Part shown: positions 6,875 to 13,675 of the stretch, in pieces | Layout of the letters: each line of letters starts with the position of its first letter | How positions within the stretch are numbered: the stretch's first letter is position 1 | Origin: an uncultured Prevotella sp. | Lineage (GTDB): Bacteria; Bacteroidota; Bacteroidia; Bacteroidales; Bacteroidaceae | Reading direction: 5' to 3' | Length of the DNA: 14,167 nucleotides | Assembly: GCA_937880835.1 (NCBI GenBank) | Contig: CALGRN010000115.1 | Coordinates: forward strand, 1-14,167 | Notes under the pieces: generated by a model | Told to the model about the DNA's origin: nothing | Database searches by the model: none | The model's input: the letters and a program-made list of their open reading frames with translations, nothing else | Made by a program: the position numbers and the translations under genes

Positions 6875-7891
6875 TTATTTCTGTATCTTTTTTTCAAGAG
6901 AGGGAGAGAACCATACTGCATTTTTTCCGTTTTTGTCGGAGTAAATGAAATATGCCATGAGTTCAGGATGCTGTTCCAATATCTTTTTGGCTTTGTCAAG
7001 ATCCAAGACCATGAATGAAGTTGCATACGCATCGGCAGTTGCACAGTTGTCAGCAAGTACAGTTGACGACAGAATATTATGCTGAACGGGGTATCCTGTC
7101 TTTGGATTTATGGTGTGTGCGTATTTCTTTCCGCCTTTATAATAGAAGTTTCGATAGTTTCCGCTCGTAGCCATAGCCTTGTCGGTTACATTCAGTATTG
7201 TCTGTATTTCCTGATTTTCGCCTTTCGAATTATCTGTCGGCTTGGTCACACCTATCTTCCATGGGAGTCTTTTAGGACTGTTTCCGCTTGTCACTATCTC
7301 ACCGCCAATCTCTATCATGAAATTGTTTATGTCGTTCTCGCGCATTAGTTTAGCCACCATGTCGCTGCCATATCCTTTTGCTATTGCACTGCAATCAAGC
7401 ATTATGCGTGGGTCTTTCTTTACTATTTTTCCGTTTTTCAGAGATACTTTTTTGTAGCCGACAATCTGTCGCAGGCTGTCTATCGCATGTTTGTCGGGTG
7501 TTTTTCCTTTCTTGAAACCGAAGCCCCAGGCGTTGACAAGCGGTGCTACCGTTATATCGAAAGCACCGTCTGTTTCTTCCGAAATATTCTCTGCAAGATT
7601 GAAAATGTATGTAAACATATCGTCAGGTGTGACTTTCTCGTTTCTGTTTACAGCAGATATTACAGAGTTTTTGTTGAACGTTGACAGCGAATTATCAACC
7701 TTTTGCAACTCTGCTTCAATTTCTTTTTTCAGGTTTTTGTCGCTCTGATACGTTACGTTATATATTGTTCCGAAAACAAATCCCGTGTCTTTCTGATATG
7801 GAGTAGAATGCTGATTACGTATTATCATAACTGTTCCTACTATAAGAAACAGCAGAAAAGGAATTTGCCATAATAGTCTTTTTCTTTTCAT
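6875..7891 (-). CDS. apbE: FAD:protein FMN transferase
   Basis: ApbE attaches FMN covalently to Thr or Ser of exported or membrane proteins such as Nqr and Rnf subunits. The 338-residue sequence starts with a basic stretch and one hydrophobic segment (7-23) with no lipobox, so it is probably held in the inner membrane with the domain outside. Family motifs: DGAFDITVAPLVNAWGF (108-124), LDCSAIAKGYGSDMV (165-179), IEIGGEIVTSG (193-203), ATSGNYRNFYY (241-251), HTINPKTGYPV (259-269) and the metal-binding ADNCATADAYATS (280-292). The start at 7891 is chosen because the membrane segment follows directly. Upstream only a weak -7-like TACATTTC is visible (7931-7924). It is the first gene of a two-gene operon with the crp-like regulator. 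Flavinylation targets are not in the window. Assignment is secure. Confidence 0.93.
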   Translation of the reverse strand: MKRKRLLWQIPFLLFLIVGTVMIIRNQHSTPYQKDTGFVFGTIYNVTYQSDKNLKKEIEAELQKVDNSLSTFNKNSVISAVNRNEKVTPDDMFTYIFNLAENISEETDGAFDITVAPLVNAWGFGFKKGKTPDKHAIDSLRQIVGYKKVSLKNGKIVKKDPRIMLDCSAIAKGYGSDMVAKLMRENDINNFMIEIGGEIVTSGNSPKRLPWKIGVTKPTDNSKGENQEIQTILNVTDKAMATSGNYRNFYYKGGKKYAHTINPKTGYPVQHNILSSTVLADNCATADAYATSFMVLDLDKAKKILEQHPELMAYFIYSDKNGKNAVWFSPSLEKKIQK

Positions 7892-7991
7892 TTTCTTAGT
7901 TTTTTGTTTATATAATCAATGCCGAAATGTATGATAAACGTATATTTTCAATAATCATTCATTCCGTATTGTGCGCCGTTTTTCTTGCTTT

Positions 7992-8681
7992 TCAGATGTC
8001 GATACTTATGTTGAAAGTTCCGCCAAGACGTGTTCCGCCTGCAATTCCGTATCCTGGCACATACCATACGTTGCCAAGTTCGCCGTTGTTATATGCTATA
8101 CGGCGACGATATCTGGCAGTCCATCCGAGATGAATCGGTTTCCATATCTTCACGTCAACACCTATTACAGCTTCTATCCAATGATAGTTTGCCTTTATGT
8201 CTTTACCTCCATATAGGCTCTCACCGCCCCAAACAGGATCTGTTATAGTAGGATTTGATACGTCATAATCAAAAGATGTGTGTGCATATCTCACTCCTCC
8301 GTACAGTCGATAGATGTCATGTTTGTTTTTAAGAAGGTTGAAATCAATTCCTACTTTTCCGTAAATAGCAGCAGTTTTATAGTTCGTTTTCTTCGCATCA
8401 TCCGTATGGTCAGCCATTCCGTAGCCTATTTCTATTATTGGAAAATATTTGTCCTGCAAATTGATACGTAATGAAGCTTCATACTGTCCATAGTCGCTTA
8501 GTGCATGTTGTATAGCTCCTGCAACGTCAACGGAAACCGCAAAACCGTTCAGAAAAGGCACAGTATCACGCTCTGCATTAATCTTCTTGTGCGTCTGTGC
8601 GGCAGAACCGACGGATATAAGAAGCATTATACTAATGCAAAGGCTTGAAATATACCTTGAAATGCGGCTTGTCGGTCTCAT
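7992..8681 (-). CDS. DUF6048 family protein, secreted or outer-membrane-like
   Basis: This 229-residue protein of unknown function resembles the Bacteroidetes DUF6048 family. A likely signal peptide covers about 1-28, with the core CISIMLLISVGSAAQ and cleavage after the AAQ. The rest has alternating amphipathic strands with many Gly and aromatic residues, for example IIEIGYGMAD (82-91), YRLYGGVRYAH (124-134) and WTARYRRRIAYN (187-198), and ends in hydrophobic FNISIDI. That pattern suits a small beta-barrel or barrel-like envelope protein; this is inference from composition. Its start overlaps the end of the DUF6452 gene by 50 nt, so the two are translated from one message and may act as a pair. 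It is the last gene of the operon starting at 10642. No enzyme motif is seen. Confidence 0.75.
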   Translation of the reverse strand: MRPTSRISRYISSLCISIMLLISVGSAAQTHKKINAERDTVPFLNGFAVSVDVAGAIQHALSDYGQYEASLRINLQDKYFPIIEIGYGMADHTDDAKKTNYKTAAIYGKVGIDFNLLKNKHDIYRLYGGVRYAHTSFDYDVSNPTITDPVWGGESLYGGKDIKANYHWIEAVIGVDVKIWKPIHLGWTARYRRRIAYNNGELGNVWYVPGYGIAGGTRLGGTFNISIDI

Positions 8682-9117
8682 AGTTTACATTGTTGTTGCT
8701 TATTATAATAGAGTCTATCGCATGATTGGTATGCTCCAATTTCGTTATTTTGTGAAAATAAACAGGTGAGCAATCTACCGATTCGAAATGAGGAAAATTG
8801 TCTTTTGACACTCTCACCGTATCGGTCATGATGTTGTTCAGAGTATCTTTAAGGCAGAAAAACAGAATGTCTTCTGCCTGTGTATAGCTCATCGGCAGTA
8901 TTATCGAGCTTGTATTTGTTATTTTGTTGATGAGTGTTGTGTCGTTGCCGGCAGTTCTTTTCGTTGTAACGGTAAGTGAATCGGCTATTGTGTATGCCGA
9001 ATCCGTATTGTCGTAAAAACCATATACGGTGTAAACAGTATTGTTGAGAGGGCAGTTTATGGATGAACATGCGCTCAAAAAGAATGCCGACAGTATCAGC
9101 GGTGCTATTTTCCGCAT
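8632..9117 (-). CDS. DUF6452 family lipoprotein
   Basis: The 161-residue product begins MRKIAPLILSAFFLSAC, a clear lipoprotein signal with lipobox LSAC and the lipidated Cys at 17, followed by Ser-Ser. The mature part has several short beta-prone stretches and resembles the DUF6452 family seen in Bacteroidetes, often beside DUF6048 proteins. No catalytic motif is visible. The gene overlaps the end of the glycosyltransferase by 13 nt and the start of the DUF6048 gene by 50 nt, so it lies in the middle of a tightly packed operon. A structural or accessory role in the envelope, together with the DUF6048 protein, is likely but unproven. The family call rests on similarity and the neighbour pairing. 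Confidence 0.75.
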   Translation of the reverse strand: MRKIAPLILSAFFLSACSSINCPLNNTVYTVYGFYDNTDSAYTIADSLTVTTKRTAGNDTTLINKITNTSSIILPMSYTQAEDILFFCLKDTLNNIMTDTVRVSKDNFPHFESVDCSPVYFHKITKLEHTNHAIDSIIISNNNVNYETDKPHFKVYFKPLH

Positions 9118-10067
9118 CTTATTTCCTCCTCAATCTGATAATCGTTTCTGTTGCTCGAAGAACGGCTTACCAAGTCTCCTATGAATCCGGTGAGGAATAA
9201 TTGCGTTCCTATCATCATCATTGTGAGTGATATGTAGAAATAAGGCGAGTCTGTGATAAGCCTTTGCGGTATGCCGTGATATAACGCCCAGAGTTTGTCT
9301 GCACCGATAATGCATGAAGATATGAATCCGATGAAGAACACAAGTGTGCCCAAGAATCCGAAAACATGCATCGGTTTCTTTCCGAAATTACTGAGAAACC
9401 AAAGTGTTATCAAGTCAAGATAACCGTTGAAGAAGCGGTTCAGTCCGAACTTTGAACTTCCGTATTTGCGTGATTGGTGTTGTACTACCTTCTCGCCGAT
9501 TTTATTGAAGCCTGCGTTTTTTGCCAGATAGGGGATATATCGGTGCATTTCTCCGTAAACCTCTATATTCTTGACCACATCATTGCGATAGGCTTTAAGT
9601 CCGCAGTTGAAGTCGTGCAGGTTATGTATTCCGCTTATCTTTCTTGCTGTTGCATTGAAAAGCTTTGTAGGAAGTGTCTTTGAAAGCGGATCATAGCGTT
9701 TCTGCTTATATCCTGAAACCAGATCGTAGCCATCTTCCTTTATCATTCTGTAAAGTTCGGGTATCTCATCCGGCGAATCCTGAAGGTCTGCATCCATTGT
9801 TATTACAACGTCTCCTTTTGCTTCTTTGAAACCGCAATACAGTGCAGGACTCTTGCCGTAGTTGCGTCTGAACTTTATTCCTTTTACGGCTTCCGACTGT
9901 TTACTGAGGTCTTCTATCACATTCCAAGAGCGGTCTGTTGACCCATCATTGACAAAGATTACCTCGTAAGAGAAATTATTAGCTTTCATCACACGCTCTA
10001 TCCAAGCATATAATTCGGGCAAAGACTCGTCTTCGTTATATAAAGGTATAATGACTGAAATATCCAT
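9105..10067 (-). CDS. Family 2 glycosyltransferase, DPM1/GtrB-like, membrane-anchored
   Basis: This 320-residue protein matches the polyprenyl-phosphate sugar transferase branch of GT2. The GT-A domain covers about 1-220, with SVIIPLYNE (4-12), VNDGSTD (39-45), MDADLQD (91-97), FNCGLKAYR (153-161) and the QHQSRKYGSSKFG motif (196-208). Two membrane segments follow at about 235-257 and 277-300, then a charged tail. Such enzymes move a sugar from a nucleotide sugar to a polyprenyl phosphate on the cytoplasmic face for later use in glycans or protein glycosylation. The sugar cannot be predicted. It lies 23 nt downstream of a DUF4199 gene, a neighbour often seen in Bacteroidetes, and overlaps the DUF6452 gene by 13 nt. 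Confidence 0.9.
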   Translation of the reverse strand: MDISVIIPLYNEDESLPELYAWIERVMKANNFSYEVIFVNDGSTDRSWNVIEDLSKQSEAVKGIKFRRNYGKSPALYCGFKEAKGDVVITMDADLQDSPDEIPELYRMIKEDGYDLVSGYKQKRYDPLSKTLPTKLFNATARKISGIHNLHDFNCGLKAYRNDVVKNIEVYGEMHRYIPYLAKNAGFNKIGEKVVQHQSRKYGSSKFGLNRFFNGYLDLITLWFLSNFGKKPMHVFGFLGTLVFFIGFISSCIIGADKLWALYHGIPQRLITDSPYFYISLTMMMIGTQLFLTGFIGDLVSRSSSNRNDYQIEEEIRCGK

Positions 10068-10090
10068 TTGTTATATAATGTGTTTTGTTT

Positions 10091-10642
10091 TTATCTTGAA
10101 TAAATGTCCTCTCTCTTCATTACCGCAGCTACAAGTGGGCTTAATATCGCTCCTGCAAGAATGTTCATCGTGAGGAAATTGAATGCTATTCCTATCGGAT
10201 TTATACTCTGAAACGTTGTTATGGCATCGTCGATTTGGGTCTTGGTTATACCGTATGCGTCGAGTAGCGGCTTCGTTTCGGGACTTGAGAGTAGTTCAGA
10301 ATAACGGTTTATGATATATCCGCCGTCGATGTAGGCGAAGTAAACATACTGTGCAAGGGCGAAAATGAGCGATGCATACAAGAATGTGTAGAAGCAATAA
10401 GCCAGTCCGCGACGGAATGAAATGTGTCCGTAGAGAGCTCCGTCTCTGAACTTTCGTAGTCTCATGGCTACTAAAACGGGAGTGCATAGAGCCAACAACA
10501 TGGAGAGCATACCCAAAGAAGGAAAGGAGAATTCACCTATAAAACATGCGAAACTCACAATCCAAAGGACGCCCAACAATGCTCCGTCTATTCGTGCGAA
10601 AGCTCTGAGCTGCACTAATTTTTCATTAGGAAATCTGTCCAT
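10091..10642 (-). CDS. DUF4199 family integral membrane protein
   Basis: The 183-residue protein has four hydrophobic segments at about 18-37, 42-60, 79-104 and 148-175, with a short soluble stretch between the third and fourth. Size and topology fit DUF4199, a Bacteroidetes membrane family of unknown function that commonly precedes a GT2 gene. The ATG at 10642 is the first in frame and lies 18 nt from a TAATTTTG promoter box. It is the first gene of the operon DUF4199-GT2-DUF6452-DUF6048. A role in supporting the glycosyltransferase at the membrane is inferred from position only. Confidence 0.8.
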   Translation of the reverse strand: MDRFPNEKLVQLRAFARIDGALLGVLWIVSFACFIGEFSFPSLGMLSMLLALCTPVLVAMRLRKFRDGALYGHISFRRGLAYCFYTFLYASLIFALAQYVYFAYIDGGYIINRYSELLSSPETKPLLDAYGITKTQIDDAITTFQSINPIGIAFNFLTMNILAGAILSPLVAAVMKREDIYSR

Positions 10643-10660
10643 ATCATTTGTATAACGCTA

Positions 10661-10668
10661 CAAAATTA
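10661..10668 (-). promoter_or_regulatory. Bacteroidetes -7 box upstream of the DUF4199 operon
   Basis: The minus strand reads TAATTTTG, matching TAnnTTTG, 18 nt before the DUF4199 ATG. No good -33 TTTG is seen at 18-20 nt spacing, so the promoter may be weak or activator-dependent, or the match may be chance in AT-rich sequence. Confidence 0.5.
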
Positions 10669-10859
10669 CTCTTTTTCCGCAATATAATGATTATATCGAG
10701 TCTCTTTTTTTGTTTATATGGGATTACTTTTTCATGTTGAAAGCTGTTTCAATTGTTGTTAATATGAACATCCGGTATAAATTTTAACGTTAGTTCGATG
10801 TATTTAATTTGTTCGATAATTTGATGAATAACGGAGCTTTTTGTCGCTTTAAATTATCA

Positions 10860-10890
10860 ATTAATTCGAGTTTCTAAAACTCGAATTAAT
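10860..10890. repeat. Perfect inverted repeat with 14-bp arms and a 3-nt loop
   Basis: ATTAATTCGAGTTT (10860-10873), loop CTA, then the exact reverse complement (10877-10890). No T-run follows on either strand, so it is not a standard terminator. It sits in the intergenic region between the divergently read DUF4199 operon and SRP RNA gene, about 200 nt from the first and 380 nt from the second. Confidence 0.85.
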
Positions 10891-10924
10891 ACAGATGAAA
10901 ATAAACGGTTTGCAAAACGAATTT

Positions 10925-11007
10925 CAAAAGTTATTGTTTCGCACGATAAAAGTTATCCTTTTGCATTGCAAAAACTATCCTTTTGCGTTGTAAAACAAAT
11001 ACACTTG
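10925..11007. repeat. Intergenic modular repeat, copy B (three good units and one degenerate unit)
   Basis: The same 17-18 bp units as at 6014 and 13353 occur here: a TG unit at 10925-10942 and CC units at 10948-10964 and 10969-10986, all on plus, then a degenerate TG unit on minus at about 10987-11007. Unlike copies A and C the good units are direct, not inverted. It shares the 10643-11273 gap with a -7 box, the perfect hairpin and an AT-rich block; I see no gene there. Confidence 0.75.
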
Positions 11008-11039
11008 ATATCGTTAAGAATAAAAACGAGCTGTTAATG

Positions 11040-11150
11040 TATAAACATTATTTATATAATAATATATTATATATGTTTACATATAGCATCTAATCATGTT
11101 ATAAATTCATTAATACATTATTATATATTATATACGACAGAAACAAATAA
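11040..11150. other. Very AT-rich intergenic block upstream of the SRP RNA
   Basis: Almost only A and T across about 100 bases, with a 12-bp direct repeat ATATATTATATA at 11062-11073 and 11123-11134, each preceded by ACATTA about 70 nt apart. It ends about 100 nt before the SRP RNA promoter. It could be bent DNA or a protein-binding region; nothing more specific can be supported. Confidence 0.4.
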
Positions 11151-11253
11151 TTTAATCTTTTAGACGCCAATCTGTTTTATATGGTTTTTGTAAAAAAGAT
11201 GTTAAATACATAAAACTTTACGCTGTCGTGTTCCGTTATTCAACTAAAATCAC

Positions 11254-11261
11254 TACCTTTG
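11254..11261 (+). promoter_or_regulatory. -7 box of the SRP RNA promoter
   Basis: TACCTTTG followed by CA matches the Bacteroidetes -7 consensus TAnnTTTG exactly and lies 12 nt before the first base-paired nucleotide of the SRP RNA. No convincing -33 TTTG is seen. Confidence 0.65.
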
Positions 11262-11273
11262 CACCCGCAAAAA

Positions 11274-11371
11274 TGGGTAAGTCTTGTACGGCCAGCTCCC
11301 TTTGAACCCTCCAGGACGGGAACGTAGCAAAGGTATTAGGTTGTAGCGGCGCGATATAAGTAGCTTACCCA
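11274..11371 (+). ncRNA. ffs: Signal recognition particle RNA, small bacterial type (4.5S-like)
   Basis: The RNA is about 98 nt. TGGGTAAG at the 5' end pairs with CTTACCCA at the 3' end to close the hairpin. The apex has the SRP signature: CAGG (11312-11315) opposite AGCA (11326-11329), around an ACG/CGT stem capped by a GGAA tetraloop (11319-11322). This is the internal loop bound by the Ffh M domain. The RNA forms the SRP core with Ffh for co-translational targeting of membrane proteins. It has its own -7 box and lies 4 nt before tRNA-Thr, so both are probably cut from one transcript ending at the terminator at 11461. Confidence 0.9.
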
Positions 11372-11375
11372 CCCT

Positions 11376-11449
11376 GCCTCTTTAGCTCAGTTGGCCAGAG
11401 CACGTGATTTGTAATCTCGGGGTCGTTGGTTCGAATCCGACAAGAGGCT
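11376..11449 (+). tRNA. tRNA-Thr (anticodon TGT)
   Basis: The 74-nt sequence folds as a cloverleaf: acceptor GCCTCTT/AAGAGGC, D arm GCTC/GAGC, anticodon loop TTTGTAA giving TGT (reads ACA and likely other Thr codons), and T arm GTTGG/CCGAC with loop TTCGAAT. The 3' CCA is not encoded. The anticodon stem CGTGA/TCTCG has one T-T mismatch (29-41). It follows the SRP RNA by 4 nt and is followed by a strong terminator. Confidence 0.95.
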
Positions 11450-11460
11450 CGAACATTATA

Positions 11461-11497
11461 AAGGTTTCCGCAATATTGAGGAAACCTTATTTTTTTA
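11461..11497 (+). terminator. Rho-independent terminator after tRNA-Thr
   Basis: AAGGTTTCC (11461-11469) pairs with GGAAACCTT (11480-11488) across a 10-nt loop, followed by an A and a run of eight T. It ends the SRP RNA-tRNA transcript. Confidence 0.85.
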
Positions 11498-11612
11498 TAA
11501 GGGTGAATATACCGTATGCTTAGAGTGCTTGTCCGTATGTACGACAATGCGTGCTTGGCGGTTGTTTCGTCAGTTAATAATGCATGATGAGCTTAGAAAA
11601 TAAACCAGATAT

Positions 11613-13119
11613 ATGAGAAAAATCAAATTAACAGTGCTTTTGTTCTTTTCTGCTTTAATGTTGTCTGCGCAGACGGAACGCCCTAAACTCGTCGTGGGAC
11701 TTGTGGTAGATCAGATGAGGTGGGACTATCTTTACTATTATTACGACAAGTTCGGTGAAGGAGGACTTAAACGTTTGGTCGATGAAGGATATAGTTTTGA
11801 GAATACGATGATAAACTATGTGCCTACCATTACTGCTATCGGACATTCTAGTATATATACAGGTTCTGTACCGGCTCTTACGGGAATAACAGGCAATGCT
11901 TTTTATGTTGACGGACAGAGAATGTATTGCTGTGAAGATTCTACTGCGAAAACGGTTGGCAGCAATACGAAAGCCGGCATGATGTCGCCACGGAACATGC
12001 TTGCTTCAACAATGGGCGATATGCTTAAAATAGCAACTGATTTTAAATCGAAAGTTATTGGCGTGGCATTGAAGGACCGTGCTTCGATACTTCCTGCGGG
12101 TCATAGTGCCGATGCAGCATATTGGTATGATGAAGAGGCGGGACACTTTATTACCAGCACTTATTATATGAATGAACTTCCTAAGTGGGTAAAGGAATTT
12201 AACGAAAAAAACAATACTAAGCCCGGTTTCGACATAAAAACATCAAATCTGGGCGTTACAATGACTTTCAGGATGGCAGAAGCTGCGCTCGAAAACGAGA
12301 ATTTGGGAAGCGATGAAGTTACCGACTTGCTGGCAGTAAGCGTATCATCTACAGATGCAATCGGTCATGAATACGGAACAAGGGGAAAAGAAAACTATGA
12401 TGTTTATATGCAGCTTGACAAGGATATGGCGCATTTTTTCAAGATGCTTGACGAGAAAGTGGGACGCAATAACTATCTGTTGTTCCTTACAGCTGACCAT
12501 GGTGCCGCTCATAATCCTAATTTTCTGAAATCTCACAAGATACCATCAGGAGGGTGGGAGAGCAGGTCTGTCAGGACGAAACTTAACGAACATCTTAAAG
12601 AAACGTTCAAGACAACATCAAATCTTGTCGTCGGAATAAGTTCATATAAAGTTTATCTGAATCATAAAAACATACATTTTGTCGTTTCGGAGAGTGGTCA
12701 AATAACCAATTGGGGCGCCCATGCCTTTTCTGATTTTAAAAGAAGCAATGGATTTCTTGCGCAAAGACGATAAAGTGCTTTACGTGGTTGACTTTGAAAG
12801 AGCAGCACAAGCACCTATTCCGCAACTGATACGCGAAAGAATTGTGAACGGATACAATCCCGAACGCAGCGGAGACATATTTGTTGTAACGAAAGCCGGA
12901 TATATAGATGCGCCTGACAGGAGCGATTATATTGGTACTTCTCATAGTGCATGGAATCCTTACGACTCTCATATTCCGCTTGTTTTCATGGGTTGGAAGA
13001 CGAAGAAAGGAAGCACATCTGTTCCTTGTAGCATAGTGGATATTGCTCCGACAATATGTTCCATGCTTCGCATTCAGATGCCTAACTCGTGCATAGGAAA
13101 CGCACTTACGGTGTTTTAA
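11613..13119 (+). pseudogene. Secreted PafA-like alkaline phosphatase, split by a frameshift
   Basis: Bases 11613-12773 and 12721-13119, in different frames, together encode one alkaline phosphatase superfamily enzyme of about 500 residues, the usual length for Bacteroidetes PafA-like phosphomonoesterases. Part one has a signal peptide (1-20, ending LSAQ), metal ligand Asp33 in VVDQM, the Thr74 nucleophile in PTITAIGHSS, Asn95 in GITGN, Lys154 and Arg156 in LKDRAS, Asp248 and His252 in STDAIGHEYG, and Asp295-His296 in TADHGA. The last metal His (YDSHIPL, codon at 12970-12972) is only in part two. So no single frame gives a complete site. The second frame is closed by TAA at 12703, so a single shift must lie between 12706 and 12773. 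Removing one T from the TTTT at 12726-12729 would join the frames as HAFLILKEAMDFL. It may be a real mutation, a sequencing error or, less likely, programmed shifting. No promoter is clear; a strong terminator follows. Confidence 0.8.
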
Positions 13120-13150
13120 TCTGTTTTTAAGAATACAGCATAGCATCATA

Positions 13151-13192
13151 TCGACATGTTTTTATTATCAGAAACATGTCGATTTTTTTTTT
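13151..13192 (+). terminator. Rho-independent terminator after the phosphatase gene
   Basis: TCGACATGTTT (13151-13161) and its exact reverse complement (13172-13182) form an 11-bp stem with a 10-nt loop, followed by about ten T. It lies about 30 nt after the phosphatase stop codon. Confidence 0.9.
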
Positions 13193-13352
13193 GATGAATA
13201 TGAGACAGGCTGATATTGCATTACTGGATGATAACTTTTATATGTCGTCATTTATTCGCTCGCAGTTCGTTGTGATACGTTGTATAATGCAGCAATATAC
13301 ATAGTTAACAATCAGAAAACACACTTTAAAATCAATATGTAAAATAAGTACT

Positions 13353-13441
13353 TTTCAAAAGTTATTGTTTTACCTCCTGAAAGGATAGCTTTTACAGCAC
13401 GAAAGGATAACTTTCGGCGAACAAAACAATAACTTTTGAAA
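13353..13441. repeat. Intergenic modular repeat, copy C (89 bp with 19-bp perfect terminal inverted repeats)
   Basis: It is bounded by TTTCAAAAGTTATTGTTTT (13353-13371) and its exact reverse complement (13423-13441). Inside are two CC-type units on minus (13379-13394 and 13400-13416), giving four units in all with TG units outside. It lies between the phosphatase terminator and the coaW promoter. The rest of the 13120-13675 gap shows only that terminator and that promoter. No transposase or flanking target duplication is evident. Confidence 0.8.
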
Positions 13442-13594
13442 TATGACTTTTAAACCGGTTGTTTTAAGCAGCATTGAAATGAATTCACCAACCTTGCGCT
13501 ATGATAATTTAAGACTGCCGTATCATAGAAAATGTTTTTATGCTCTTTTATTGTTGTTTTTTGAAAAGCGAATTACAAAAACATTATCTAATAT

Positions 13595-13625
13595 TTTGGA
13601 TATTGTATTGTTTTTAATAATTTTG
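13595..13625 (+). promoter_or_regulatory. Promoter of the pantothenate kinase gene (Bacteroidetes type)
   Basis: TTTG (13595-13598), a 19-nt spacer and TAATTTTG (13618-13625) followed by CA match the two-part Bacteroidetes housekeeping consensus. The predicted leader before the ATG at 13676 is about 45 nt. Confidence 0.7.
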
Positions 13626-13675
13626 CACTTATAATCGTCCTAAAATTTTAAACATCAAGACTTTAATAATTCATT

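Noticed and set aside
10860..10890. Terminator
   Set aside because: The hairpin is perfect but lacks a T-run on either side and is not at a gene end.
11376..11449. tRNA-Thr as an integration site
   Set aside because: No integrase, no duplicated tRNA 3' end and no mobile gene occur downstream in the window.
11365..11547. Minus-strand open frame of 60 codons across the SRP RNA 3' end and tRNA-Thr
   Set aside because: It is antisense to a well-folded tRNA; such tRNA-derived frames are a known annotation artefact.
13443..13634. 63-codon plus-strand frame before coaW
   Set aside because: It starts at the edge of repeat C, has no recognisable product and runs through the coaW promoter.
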